Positions 1-8,485 of a DNA stretch of 64,000 nt are shown in pieces. Each line of letters starts with the position of its first letter. Position 1 is the stretch's first letter. A program made the translations under genes and the position numbers. The stretch is taken from positions 1-64,000 of the forward strand of contig CAOKOL010000020.1 of NCBI GenBank assembly GCA_948470335.1, given 5' to 3'. The stretch comes from an uncultured Lachnospiraceae bacterium. Its GTDB lineage: Bacteria; Bacillota; Clostridia; Lachnospirales; Lachnospiraceae. The notes under the pieces are model-generated. The model had not been told where the DNA came from. It searched no databases and saw only the letters and a list, made by a program, of their open reading frames with translations.

Positions 1-55
1 TAGGCAATATGCGGCCTATAGAGACTTTTTCTGCTATATAGCTGTTAAACGCCCG

Positions 56-89
56 AGTCTTACGCACTTGGCAAAAGTCTTACGCACTT
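56..89 (+). repeat. 14-bp direct repeat upstream of the glycan cluster
   Basis: AGTCTTACGCACTT occurs at 56-69 and again at 76-89, with starts 20 bp apart (about two helical turns). It lies just upstream of the promoter for the first aminotransferase gene. It could be a pair of regulator half-sites or a chance duplication; no regulator is identifiable. Confidence 0.5.
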
Positions 90-100
90 TTTCCTATGAG

Positions 101-129
101 TTGCTTTTTTTTCCATAATGTATTACAAT
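101..129 (+). promoter_or_regulatory. Candidate sigma-A promoter of the surface glycan cluster
   Basis: TTGCTT (101-106) and TACAAT (124-129) are separated by 17 bp, about 40 bp before the first aminotransferase start. Only the spacing and partial consensus support it. Confidence 0.45.
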
Positions 130-167
130 GAATAAATATTTGTGAAAAATACGGGGAGAAGCCTTTG

Positions 168-1304
168 ATGATAAGTTTTAACGTCCCGCCTGTGACGGGA
201 AAGGAACTGGACTATATTGAACAGGCCGTGAAGCTGCGGAAAATCTGCGGCGACGGCGTGTTTACCAAGCGGTGCGGCAAATGGCTGGAGGAGCATACGG
301 GCACGGCAAAGGCGCTGCTGACCACCTCCTGTACCCATGCCACGGAGATGGCGGCTCTGCTGGCCGAAATCGCGCCCGGTGACGAGGTGATTATGCCGTC
401 TTATACCTTTGTGTCCACGGCCGATGCCTTTGTCCTGCGGGGGGCGGTTCCCGTTTTTGTAGATATCCGGCCGGATACGATGAATCTGGATGAGATGCTG
501 ATTGAGGCCGCGGTTACGGAGCGGACGAAAGCGATTGTGCCGGTACACTATGCGGGCGTAAGCTGTGAGATGGATACTATCTGTGAGATTGCCCGAAAGC
601 ACCGTCTGCTGGTGATCGAGGATGCGGCTCAGGGGATGATGGCTTCTTATAAAGGGAAGCCGCTGGGAACCATCGGCGATTTCGGCTGCTACAGCTTTCA
701 TGAGACGAAAAATTACAGCATGGGAGAGGGCGGCGCGCTGCTGATCCGGGATCCGAAACAAATCGAGCAGGCAGAGATTATCCGGGAGAAGGGGACGAAC
801 CGCAGCAAGTTTTTCCGGGGACAGATTGATAAATATACCTGGGTGGATGCCGGTTCTTCCTATCTGCCCAGCGAGCTGAACGCGGCTTATCTGTGGGCGC
901 AACTGGAACTGGCCGACAAGATCAATGAATGGCGGATCAGGCGCTTTCACCAATATATGGAGCTGCTTGCGCCTCTGGAGGAAAAGGGGCTGCTTGCGTT
1001 GCCCCAGGTGCCGGAAGGCTGCGTGCATAACGGGCATATGTTTTATATCAAGGTAAAAGACATCGATCAGAGAAGCCTGCTGATCCGTTATCTGGACCAG
1101 CAGGGCGTAAATGCGGTATTTCATTATATTCCGCTGCATACGGCGCCGGCGGGAAAGAAATTCGGCCGTTTCCATGGGGAAGACCGGTATACCACGGCGG
1201 AGAGCGAGCGGCTTCTGCGGCTGCCCATGTATTATGGGCTGTTAGAGGAGCAGGTTTCCTATGTGGCGGAGATGCTCTATCATTTTTATAATGAAAAGAT
1301 TTGA
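168..1304 (+). CDS. wecE: DegT/DnrJ/EryC1-family sugar aminotransferase, WecE/RffA type
   Basis: PLP-dependent aminotransferase acting on a dTDP-4-keto-6-deoxyhexose, by homology making dTDP-4-amino-4,6-dideoxygalactose (Fuc4N precursor) for surface glycans. The protein is about 378 residues, the usual length for WecE. The PLP aspartate lies in IEDAAQG near residue 152, and the Schiff-base lysine lies in FHETKNYSMGEGG near residue 181. The C-terminal HNGHMFYIKV and FHYIPLHTAP segments are also typical of WecE. An in-frame TTG lies 3 nt upstream, but ATG at 168 follows a GGGGAGA at good distance and is preferred. It is the first gene of a same-strand run to 12.5 kb with an RmlC-type epimerase and an SDR. 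The exact sugar is inferred; the family assignment is firm. Confidence 0.88.
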   Translation: MISFNVPPVTGKELDYIEQAVKLRKICGDGVFTKRCGKWLEEHTGTAKALLTTSCTHATEMAALLAEIAPGDEVIMPSYTFVSTADAFVLRGAVPVFVDIRPDTMNLDEMLIEAAVTERTKAIVPVHYAGVSCEMDTICEIARKHRLLVIEDAAQGMMASYKGKPLGTIGDFGCYSFHETKNYSMGEGGALLIRDPKQIEQAEIIREKGTNRSKFFRGQIDKYTWVDAGSSYLPSELNAAYLWAQLELADKINEWRIRRFHQYMELLAPLEEKGLLALPQVPEGCVHNGHMFYIKVKDIDQRSLLIRYLDQQGVNAVFHYIPLHTAPAGKKFGRFHGEDRYTTAESERLLRLPMYYGLLEEQVSYVAEMLYHFYNEKI

Positions 1305-1357
1305 CAGCCCGCATCTTGTATCGAAAGGGCTGCTGACGAAAATCCAGGGAGAAGACG

Positions 1358-2332
1358 ATGAAAAAGGAATACGGAGGATATCTTCCCATCGAGCTGCCGA
1401 AGGGCACGCCTTATTATCACGGAGCCCATGTGATCCCTCTGAATGCGGGACGGTATGCAATCGTATATGCCATAAGGGAGGCGGGCTGGGAGCGGATCTG
1501 TCTGCCCTTTTATATCTGCGCTACGGTGGAAGAAGCAATCCGCAGAGAACTGCCGGATATCCGCATCCGCTATTATCATATTGATGAAAAGTTTCTTCCT
1601 GTCTCCGTGGATTTAGAGGAAAATGAAGGGATTCTGTGGGTGAATTATTTCGGCATTCAGCCGGAGGAAGTGATTGACCGGATTAACCGGGAGTTTTACG
1701 GTCGTCTGATTATCGATCACACCCAGTCTTTTTTTTCGGCTCCCCGCAAAGGTGCATACCAGGTCTACTCCTGCAGAAAATTTTTCGGCGTCTGCGACGG
1801 AAGCTATGTGATTCATGAAACTCTTTCCGAAAGGGAATTGCCTTCCTCCTGTTCCAGCCCTTACGGAGCGCATCTGCTCTATAGTCTGGAATACGGGACA
1901 GATTATTCCTATGGGCTGAATAAAGAGAATGAAGAGCGGCTGGGCCGGTGCGGCATGAGCGCCATGTCTCCGCTCACGGCGGCGATTCTCGGTGCCGTGG
2001 ATTATTCCGGCGTGCGGCAGAAAAGAACCGGAAATATGGAAGTGCTTCACCGGATTCTAAAGCACTGGAATCAGCTTTTTATCAGGCAGCCGGTACCTGC
2101 CATGTCCTATCCGTTTCTCTGTGAAAAGGCAGGGCTGAGGGAAGAACTGGTGCGGCATAAAATTTATGTGCCGAAATTATGGGAGGAGACTGCACGGAAC
2201 GGGCAGGCCAGTCCCTGGGAGAAATATTTGTCGGAGAATCTCTGTGTGCTTCCCATCGACCAGCGTTATACCGGGGAAGATATGAATGAGATCGGGAATC
2301 TGGTCACCCGGATTCTTAACAACCGTCAGTGA
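1358..2332 (+). CDS. Divergent DegT-like PLP aminotransferase-fold protein
   Basis: A 324-residue protein with the outline of an aspartate-aminotransferase-fold enzyme. ICLPFYICATV resembles the cofactor phosphate loop. IIDHTQSFFS near residues 118-127 sits where DegT enzymes have their PLP aspartate. SCRKFFGVCDGSY near 138-150 offers a lysine (about K141) where the Schiff-base lysine is expected. Similarity to the neighbouring WecE-like gene is only at motif level, and the protein is shorter. It starts 53 bp after wecE behind a GGGAGAAG and is presumably co-transcribed. It may be an active sugar aminotransferase of unknown specificity or a non-catalytic partner. Substrate unknown. Confidence 0.6.
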   Translation: MKKEYGGYLPIELPKGTPYYHGAHVIPLNAGRYAIVYAIREAGWERICLPFYICATVEEAIRRELPDIRIRYYHIDEKFLPVSVDLEENEGILWVNYFGIQPEEVIDRINREFYGRLIIDHTQSFFSAPRKGAYQVYSCRKFFGVCDGSYVIHETLSERELPSSCSSPYGAHLLYSLEYGTDYSYGLNKENEERLGRCGMSAMSPLTAAILGAVDYSGVRQKRTGNMEVLHRILKHWNQLFIRQPVPAMSYPFLCEKAGLREELVRHKIYVPKLWEETARNGQASPWEKYLSENLCVLPIDQRYTGEDMNEIGNLVTRILNNRQ

Positions 2333-2343
2333 TAATGTCAGGT

Positions 2344-2415
2344 GATTTATAAGAAACAGCAACGGACCGTACAGGCCCCGGAAGGGCCTGGGAGGGGAGT
2401 TGCGGAACTGAAAAT
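2344..2415 (+). promoter_or_regulatory. Repeated structured 5'-UTR element, copy 1
   Basis: This copy shares a 5' block (GATTTAT..ACAGCAAC) and a 3' block (GGGAGGGGAGTTGCGGAACT) with three other places in the window (27956-28014 minus, 28256-28419, 40260-40325). The closing stem here is GCAAC/GTTGC, where copies 2 and 3 have GCAGC/GCTGC. That is a compensatory change supporting an RNA stem. Inside, CAGGCCC-CGGAA-GGGCCTG forms a second hairpin. It ends 14 nt before the ATG of the GT2 gene. Function unknown. Confidence 0.7.
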
Positions 2416-2429
2416 ATGAAAGGTCAGTT

Positions 2430-3422
2430 ATGAAGCTTAGTTTTGTAATCCCTTGTTACAGGAGTGAAAATACGGTTGTCCATGTGCTTGAGGAAATTAA
2501 AGAGAAAATGACCGAACGACCGGATTACGCATATGAGGTGATTACGGTCAACGACAATTCTCCGGATCATGTGCTGGAAGTGCTTCGGGACTATGCTGCG
2601 TCCCACGATTTTTTAAAGGTGATAGATCTGACCAGGAATTTCGGGCAGCATGCCGCCATGATGGCCGGCTTATCTCAGACCTCAGGAGATCAGATTGTGT
2701 TTCTGGACGATGATTTCCAGTGTCCGGTGGACCGGCTGTGGGATCTGCTGGAGCCGCTGCGTCAGGGATATGACGTGGCATACGCCCAGTATGCCTTTGA
2801 CGACCGCAAGGAGTCTTTTTTCCGCGTGCTGGGAAGCCGGCTGAATGACGCTATGATGTGTTCCCTTTTAGACAAGCCGAAAAACCTGCGCGTCACAAAT
2901 TTTATTGCCCTGAAATCTTTTATCGCGGAGGAAATCCTTCAATATAAAAATCCTTATCCCTATATCGACGGACTATTGCTTCGTTCCACCCAGAATATCG
3001 CGGTGGTGCCTATGGAGGACAGGGAACGGTTAAACGGATCTTCGACCTATACCATATTTAAACTGTTTGCACTGTTTTTCAGCGGATTTACCGCATTTTC
3101 CATCAAACCGCTGCGCATTGCCACCATTGTGGGAACAGGAACTTCCGTGCTGGGATTTCTGTGGGGGATTATTATTATCATAAGGAAATTGCTGTATCCT
3201 TTGGAAATCGACGCAGGCTACAGCTCGATTATGGCCGTCATCCTGTTTATCGGCGGTATGATTATGATTATGTTGGGAATCTGCGGAGAATATATTGGAA
3301 GGATTTATATCAGTTTGAACAGCAGCCCTCAGTATGTGATCCGCAGCACGTATCACAGAGAGGCGCATGGCGGCTCCGGGACAACGGATCGGGACAGAGG
3401 AAAAGAAGAAAAAGAATCATAA
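2430..3422 (+). CDS. Family 2 glycosyltransferase, GtrB/ArnC/DPM1 type
   Basis: Membrane-bound GT-A enzyme of 330 residues that by family moves a sugar from a nucleotide donor onto a polyprenyl phosphate at the inner face of the membrane. Residues 1-220 form the catalytic domain, with N-terminal SFVIPCYRSE, VNDNSPD and the DDD metal/donor motif in FLDDDFQCP near residue 93. Two hydrophobic segments follow at about 230-255 and 262-285, as in GtrB and ArnC, then a charged tail. Copy 1 of the repeated 5'-UTR element directly precedes it. With the downstream SMR-like pair, GtrA and GT-C-like membrane proteins, it suggests a Gtr/Arn-type glycan-modification pathway. Sugar not determined. Confidence 0.85.
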   Translation: MKLSFVIPCYRSENTVVHVLEEIKEKMTERPDYAYEVITVNDNSPDHVLEVLRDYAASHDFLKVIDLTRNFGQHAAMMAGLSQTSGDQIVFLDDDFQCPVDRLWDLLEPLRQGYDVAYAQYAFDDRKESFFRVLGSRLNDAMMCSLLDKPKNLRVTNFIALKSFIAEEILQYKNPYPYIDGLLLRSTQNIAVVPMEDRERLNGSSTYTIFKLFALFFSGFTAFSIKPLRIATIVGTGTSVLGFLWGIIIIIRKLLYPLEIDAGYSSIMAVILFIGGMIMIMLGICGEYIGRIYISLNSSPQYVIRSTYHREAHGGSGTTDRDRGKEEKES

Positions 3423-3507
3423 CGTAAAACAGGCGGCGGCCGGAAAAACGCCGGCTGACAGAGCTGATAAAAAGCTGCGAAACTGTTATAATAAATGGGA
3501 GGAAACA

Positions 3508-4755
3508 ATGACAAAAACCAGGGAAAGGATGCTTTACGGGGCTGGCGGAGTCCTGATTGCGGTGCTTGCCTTTGTGCTGTTTTACCGAACGGCCATGGCA
3601 GACGTGGGCGACTTGATATTTCATGCCAGAACGGCAGACAGTCTGGGGCTTTTGCGCTCCATATCGGTGGGAGAATATATCGCCACCGTGGAATTTTCTC
3701 ATATTCTGGGTTATCCCGGCTGGCATTTTGTCTGCAAGGGAATCGCCGAGATTCTGACCGGGCTTTTGCATCCGGGAACGGAAGATGCGCTGCATCGGAT
3801 TCTGGCTGTTTCTGCCTCCGGAACCAATACGTTTTTTCTGATGATTACTTACGGACTGTATATCGCCTTTTTCCGGCATTTTTTTATGGGAAAAGAAGAA
3901 AAGAAAAATCTGCTGGCCGGAGCGGCTGCCTGCGCCATGGTTTTTGCCGGTCCTTTATATTGTAAGCTGGTAAACGACAACTATTACCTGGGCCAGGATT
4001 CCGTGGCCATCTGGCACAATCCTACTTATCTGGCAGTGGAGCCGCTGGCGCTTATCTGTTTCTTTCTGTATCTGAAAATGGCCGAGGAGGAGACGACGGA
4101 CTGGCGGCGTTTTGCTCTGTTCGGGGGGCTTCTTTTAGTCAGCGGACTGTTCAAACCCAGCTTTTATCAGATGTTTATTCCCGGACTGGTGATTTTCTGT
4201 ATTGTCAATACGCTGTATACCCGTTTCAGGGCTTTCCGCTTTTCTCTGTATACGGCCTTTTCCGTGATTCCCTCCGGTTTTTTTGCCCTGGTGCAGATGC
4301 ATATATTAAGCGATGCGGACGCGAAAATAGACGAGGCCAACGGAATTGCCGTGGGCCTGTTCGAAGTGATCGGCTATTATTCCCCGCATCCCTGGTTGTC
4401 AACGGTGCTGACACTGACATTCCCTCTGGTAATGGTGCTGCTTTGCAGAAAGGAGCTTTTGAAAAATAAGATGCTGCTTCTGGCAGTCTGCGCGGTGTTG
4501 TCGGGGTTTCTTCAATATGCGTTGCTTTACAAAGAGGTGAACACCTATGCCGGGGATTTCGGCTGGGGATACAGTCTGTCTTTGGTATTGATTTTTACGG
4601 CTTGCCTGATACAATTGAACCGCTGTTTTTGCACATGGAAAAAACTGGGAGTGCTGTATGGAGCACTGGCTGTGTTTGGACTTCATGTGTTGTTCGGGTT
4701 GCTTTATTATAAGGAAGTGGCGCTGCACCTGAATCTGTATGGACCGCTGTGGTAG
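3508..4755 (+). CDS. Multi-pass membrane protein, GT-C glycosyltransferase-like
   Basis: About 415 residues with many hydrophobic segments. The frame is open from 3367, but ATG 3508 has GGGAGGAAA directly upstream and begins just before the first membrane helix, so it is chosen. After TM1 the first outside loop carries ADVGDLIFHARTADS. This acidic D..FH.R pattern resembles the catalytic loop of polyprenyl-sugar-dependent GT-C transferases. Placed right after a GtrB-like GT2, it is a candidate for the final transferase (GtrC/ArnT role) that uses the lipid-linked sugar. No specific family could be named, and a polymerase-like or accessory role is possible. Confidence 0.6.
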   Translation: MTKTRERMLYGAGGVLIAVLAFVLFYRTAMADVGDLIFHARTADSLGLLRSISVGEYIATVEFSHILGYPGWHFVCKGIAEILTGLLHPGTEDALHRILAVSASGTNTFFLMITYGLYIAFFRHFFMGKEEKKNLLAGAAACAMVFAGPLYCKLVNDNYYLGQDSVAIWHNPTYLAVEPLALICFFLYLKMAEEETTDWRRFALFGGLLLVSGLFKPSFYQMFIPGLVIFCIVNTLYTRFRAFRFSLYTAFSVIPSGFFALVQMHILSDADAKIDEANGIAVGLFEVIGYYSPHPWLSTVLTLTFPLVMVLLCRKELLKNKMLLLAVCAVLSGFLQYALLYKEVNTYAGDFGWGYSLSLVLIFTACLIQLNRCFCTWKKLGVLYGALAVFGLHVLFGLLYYKEVALHLNLYGPLW

Positions 4756-4825
4756 AGGGGACCGAAGGTGGAAACGATGTGCATCCGTATGAGAAAAAAA
4801 CAGGTCGGAAGGGGCAAAGAAGGAA

Positions 4826-5968
4826 ATGGCTGAAAAGCTTGTAATTATCGGGGCCGGCGATTTTCAGAATCCGCTGATCCTGAAAGCGAAGGAAAAAGGG
4901 TATGAGACCCATGTGTTTGCCTGGAAAGACGGGGCGGTCGGAGAGGAGACCGCAGACTATTTTTATCCGGTCAGCATTACGGAAAAAGAGAAAATACTGG
5001 AGATCTGCCGTGAAATCCGGCCGGCGGGCGTAACTTCCATCGGTTCTGATCTGGCGGTGGCAACGGTCAATTTTCTGGCGGAGCGGCTTGGCCTTCGGGG
5101 CAACGGACCGGAAAATACCAGGCTGTCCACCAATAAATATGAAATGCGCAGAGCCTTTGCCGAAAACGGAGATCCTTCCGTGGGCTATGTTCTTGTAACA
5201 TGGCAGGAGGGAAACATTGTTTTTCCGGAAGGGGAAGCCGGAGCCAATGCTTTTGCCGGACTCTCTTTTCCGGTGATTGTGAAGCCGGTGGACCGGTCAG
5301 GAAGCCGGGGGATTACCCTGCTGTCAGGTCCGGAAGGGCTGGAACCGGCGGTAGAAACGGCCTGCGGCCATTCTTTTTTGAATCAGGCCGTTATAGAGGA
5401 ATTTGCGGAGGGAGAGGAGTTCAGTGTTGAATATATCTCTTATGAGAAAGAACATCACTTTCTGGCTCTGACCCGGAAGTTTACCACGGGAGCGCCCCAT
5501 TTTATAGAGACGGGGCATGTGCAGCCGGCCGGCGTATCCGAGGAGACGTTAAAGGAGGTACGGCGGGTGGTAAGCCATGCGCTGGATACGCTGCAGGTCT
5601 CCTATGGTCCTTCCCATGGGGAAGTAAAGATCAGCCCGGAAGGAAAGGTGACCATTATAGAGATCGGTGCCCGGATGGGCGGGGACTGTATTGGCTCTGA
5701 TTTGGTGCCTTTGTCGACCGGATATGATTTTGTGGGCATGACGGTGGACATTGCCTGCGGAAAGCCTTTGCGGATGATACGGAATTCCTGCCGCGCCGAG
5801 GCCAGAATCCGGTTTGTGTTTTCCCCGGAGGATTTGGAGGAACTGGAGGCCGTTAAAAAAGAGGGTGCGGAGAAGGTATGGCGGATCAGTCCGATGGAGC
5901 CTTTTGACGGCCATGGAGTGACGGACAGCTCCAATCGGTACGGATATATGATTACGACGAGGGATTAG
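4826..5968 (+). CDS. ATP-grasp family ligase (carbamoyl-phosphate-synthase-like)
   Basis: A 380-residue ATP-grasp enzyme of the kind that joins a carboxylate to an amine through an acyl phosphate. An N-terminal Rossmann-like pre-domain has LVIIGAGDFQNPLI. Then comes the biotin-carboxylase-like core, with the ATP-binding stretch FPVIVKPVDRSGSRGI near residues 150-165, FAEGEEFSVEYIS, and the Mg-binding region VTIIEIGARMGGD near 275. The length fits free-standing ATP-grasp ligases. It sits inside a glycan cluster beside aminotransferases, so amide-linking an amino acid to an aminosugar is an attractive but unproved role. AAGAAGGAA immediately precedes the ATG. Confidence 0.75.
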   Translation: MAEKLVIIGAGDFQNPLILKAKEKGYETHVFAWKDGAVGEETADYFYPVSITEKEKILEICREIRPAGVTSIGSDLAVATVNFLAERLGLRGNGPENTRLSTNKYEMRRAFAENGDPSVGYVLVTWQEGNIVFPEGEAGANAFAGLSFPVIVKPVDRSGSRGITLLSGPEGLEPAVETACGHSFLNQAVIEEFAEGEEFSVEYISYEKEHHFLALTRKFTTGAPHFIETGHVQPAGVSEETLKEVRRVVSHALDTLQVSYGPSHGEVKISPEGKVTIIEIGARMGGDCIGSDLVPLSTGYDFVGMTVDIACGKPLRMIRNSCRAEARIRFVFSPEDLEELEAVKKEGAEKVWRISPMEPFDGHGVTDSSNRYGYMITTRD

Positions 5969-5977
5969 CGAATCAAT

Positions 5978-6337
5978 ATGGAAAGAAAACAGATCGGAAC
6001 CTGGCTGATTCTCCACTGCGGGATGATGGTTTATTCTCTGGCAAATGTGTGTACGAAAATGGCGGGAATGCAGGAATTTCTGTCGCTTGGGTTTTTGCTC
6101 TGGTGCGGCGGGATGGTATTTTTTCTGGGGCTTTATGCGCTTTTGTGGCAGCAGGCGTTAAAAAGGCTGCCTCTGATGACGGCTTATTCCAATAAAGCGG
6201 TGGTGATTCTGTGGGGGTTTTTGTGGGGCCGGCTTTTTTTTCAGGAGCAGGTCAGTGCGGGAAAACTGTTTGGCGCTGCGATTGTGATGGCGGGAGTCTG
6301 TCTGATGGTGACAGAGACCGGAACAGGAGAGATTTGA
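5978..6337 (+). CDS. Small EamA/SMR-type membrane protein, ArnE-like
   Basis: 119 residues with four predicted membrane segments, the size and pattern of small multidrug resistance and ArnE-type transporters. The conserved end of the fold is visible (LPLMTAYSNKAVVILWGFLWGRLFF near 69-93). It is followed with no gap by a second protein of the same size and fold, as in arnE-arnF, whose products flip an undecaprenyl-phosphate-linked aminosugar. A flippase role for a lipid-linked sugar is inferred from this pairing and the nearby GT2. The RBS is weak, so translation may be coupled to the upstream ATP-grasp gene. Confidence 0.7.
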   Translation: MERKQIGTWLILHCGMMVYSLANVCTKMAGMQEFLSLGFLLWCGGMVFFLGLYALLWQQALKRLPLMTAYSNKAVVILWGFLWGRLFFQEQVSAGKLFGAAIVMAGVCLMVTETGTGEI

Positions 6338-6682
6338 ATGAAATATGGTTATCTGGCGGTTTATCTGATTTCTGTTCTGATTGCATCGGTTTCCCAGATT
6401 TTATTAAAAATCGGTGCGGACAGGCAGTATGAGAGCAGGATCAGAGAATATCTGAACGGACCGGTGATTCTGGGGTACGGACTGATGGGTGTTTCCATGC
6501 TGGCGGGGATGATTGCCTATAAAGGGGTGCCGCTGTCTTTGGGGCCTGTGATTGAATCATTGGGCTATGTATTTGTGGCGATGCTTGGCTGGCTGTTTTT
6601 AAAAGAGAAGATCGGCAGAAGGAAGGTTTTCGGAATGATGCTGATTATTGTGGGAATTATGGTAATTCAGGCAGCAGGGTAG
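6338..6682 (+). CDS. Small EamA/SMR-type membrane protein, ArnF-like
   Basis: 114 residues with four membrane segments and the C-terminal pattern GPVIESLGYVFVAMLGWLF.EKIGRRKVFG, typical of the EamA half-domain. The start codon abuts the TGA of the preceding ArnE-like gene, indicating a tightly co-translated heterodimer. An ACAGGAGAG just inside the upstream gene serves as RBS. Probable partner subunit of a polyprenyl-sugar flippase. A drug-efflux function is possible on fold alone but less likely here. Confidence 0.7.
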   Translation: MKYGYLAVYLISVLIASVSQILLKIGADRQYESRIREYLNGPVILGYGLMGVSMLAGMIAYKGVPLSLGPVIESLGYVFVAMLGWLFLKEKIGRRKVFGMMLIIVGIMVIQAAG

Positions 6683-6706
6683 AGCGGCCGTAGTTCGGGA
6701 GGGACG

Positions 6707-7135
6707 ATGGAACAGAAAAAAAGTCTGGTGAAAACGGCGGTGCAATTTGTGAAATTCGGCATTGTGGGAGTATCCAATACGCTGATCTCACTGGCGATTT
6801 ATTATATCGGGTTATATTTCGGCATTTATTATGTGATTTCCAATGTGCTTGGATTTTTTGCGGGGACGCTGAACGCCTATTACTGGAACAATAAATATGT
6901 GTTTCGGAAGGAAGAAGGGGAGGAGCGGTCCGCGGTTAAATCTATGGCCAAGGTGTTTGTCTCCTATGGGATTTCCCTTGGGCTGTCCACGGCCCTTTTG
7001 GTGCTGTGGGTGGACGTGGCGGGGGTTCATGAAAAAATCGCGCCGCTTCTGAACCTGTGCATTACGATTCCGCTGAACTTTGTGATGAATAAGTTCTGGG
7101 CCTTCCGGGCGGAGAAAAAGGCGGAACTGAGGTAA
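6707..7135 (+). CDS. GtrA family membrane protein
   Basis: 142 residues with the GtrA-like fold of four membrane helices. VQFVKFGIVGVSNTLIS at the N-terminus, YYWNNKYVFR in the middle and the ending LNFVMNKFWAFR are signature segments. GtrA proteins are thought to translocate polyprenyl-phosphate-linked sugars in serotype-conversion and surface-glycan systems. GGGAGGG lies 7 nt before the ATG. The cluster thus has both an ArnE/F-like pair and a GtrA, two possible flippases, which suggests two lipid-linked sugars or some redundancy. Confidence 0.85.
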   Translation: MEQKKSLVKTAVQFVKFGIVGVSNTLISLAIYYIGLYFGIYYVISNVLGFFAGTLNAYYWNNKYVFRKEEGEERSAVKSMAKVFVSYGISLGLSTALLVLWVDVAGVHEKIAPLLNLCITIPLNFVMNKFWAFRAEKKAELR

Positions 7136-7136
7136 A

Positions 7137-8351
7137 ATGGGAGTATATATGATTTCAGAAGAACGAGCCGAAACAGCGGGACAAAGGTCCCGGGGGCAGG
7201 AGAAAAAAACGGAAAAACGGGACTGGCTTTGTTCCAGATTTTTTCTTCTGGCGGCTTTTTTATGTCTGTTTGCAAATCAGGATGGGGAAGCCCCGGGACT
7301 GTTTTTCGTGCTTTTTTCAGCGGGAATCCAGGCGGCGGTTTTGTGGTCCGCGGGGGCATGGACCGGAACGGGCAGAACGGAAAAGAAAGATGAAAAAAGA
7401 GTCCGGCAGCGGACGGGAGCACTTCTGGCTGCCGGTTTTGCAGGGTTGTTCTGCGTGCAGCTTTTGCTTTTTACCCAGGCCGGAGGGTATCCTGAGGACC
7501 GGGAGCTTTGGATCAAAAGCTGGGGCGGTCTGGCGGTGTTTGGAGAATGGATTTGGAACCACTGGAAAGCTGCGGGGATTGCCGTTGTCGGGTGCGTTGA
7601 TTTGTCCCTTTTGGCGGCAGTCTGGTTTGCCGAAAAGCAGAACTGCCGGAAGGGGTGTGCGGGAGCGGATATTTTTCGGGTGTTTTTTCTTTTGTTCCTG
7701 CTGCCGGGCATCTCCCCCTGGCTTCTGGTCCCTCAGCCGCTGTTTTTTGTGATGCCGGTGATAACCGGGCTGATGCTGTATGCGGCATGGGAGATAAGAG
7801 GGGCGGACGGGGAACCGGACGGAAGCAAAACAGGAAGCAAAAAGATAAAAAAGGGCTGTCTGGCAGGCGGTGCCGCCGTATTTTTGTTTTTACTCTGCAT
7901 TGCCCTTACCAGTCCGGAGGGAGCCGGGATCAGGGCTGCTTTTGAGGGGAAATCAATCCCCCGGCTGCTGTTATACTGGTTTGAGTCGGTCAAAGACAGT
8001 TGTTCCGACGGCAGCTTCGGATGGCTGTCAGGCCCGAAGCTGATTCCCTTTACCCAGAACGGCCAGGCGCTGCGGCTGCAGAATACCATTTATCCGGGGG
8101 CCGACCGTTACGGCTGGTATGCGGGGCTGGTGCAGGGAACCTGGGTGCTGCTGCTGTGTATGGAGGCGATGGTGCCGGTGAAAAAGGCGGGGAAAGAAAC
8201 GGTGTTTTTTCTGGCTGCCATGCTGCTTCTGCCGCTGTGGCAGCCGGCGGCCGGCCGTATGGCCGCAGCAGCGGTTTTTCTGCCCTGGCTGGCGGTTCGG
8301 GCCTCCGGGACGGGAGATATTGTTGGCAAAGACAGGAAGTCTACGAATTGA
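7137..8351 (+). CDS. Hypothetical multi-pass membrane protein
   Basis: 404 residues with a charged N-terminal stretch and roughly eight hydrophobic segments. I do not recognise a family. A long outside-facing region near residues 260-330 contains many aromatic and charged residues, including SVKDSCSDGSFGW and YPGADRYGWY, a layout seen in GT-C-type proteins. It begins directly after the gtrA stop. ATG 7137 and ATG 7149 are both plausible; the latter has GGGAG five bases before it. By position it could be the GtrC-like transferase of the cluster, but this is inferred only from neighbours. Confidence 0.5.
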   Translation: MGVYMISEERAETAGQRSRGQEKKTEKRDWLCSRFFLLAAFLCLFANQDGEAPGLFFVLFSAGIQAAVLWSAGAWTGTGRTEKKDEKRVRQRTGALLAAGFAGLFCVQLLLFTQAGGYPEDRELWIKSWGGLAVFGEWIWNHWKAAGIAVVGCVDLSLLAAVWFAEKQNCRKGCAGADIFRVFFLLFLLPGISPWLLVPQPLFFVMPVITGLMLYAAWEIRGADGEPDGSKTGSKKIKKGCLAGGAAVFLFLLCIALTSPEGAGIRAAFEGKSIPRLLLYWFESVKDSCSDGSFGWLSGPKLIPFTQNGQALRLQNTIYPGADRYGWYAGLVQGTWVLLLCMEAMVPVKKAGKETVFFLAAMLLLPLWQPAAGRMAAAAVFLPWLAVRASGTGDIVGKDRKSTN

Positions 8352-8485
8352 TGTCTGCTCGGTCATTGATGCCGGAACGTAAAAAAGACGGAACAGAAGA
8401 AAAACTGGCATATCCGGCGATGTCCCCGTGATTGGGCGAAGAATCTGCCAAAGGCAGATTCTTATTCGAGGAAAGGATATTTCAC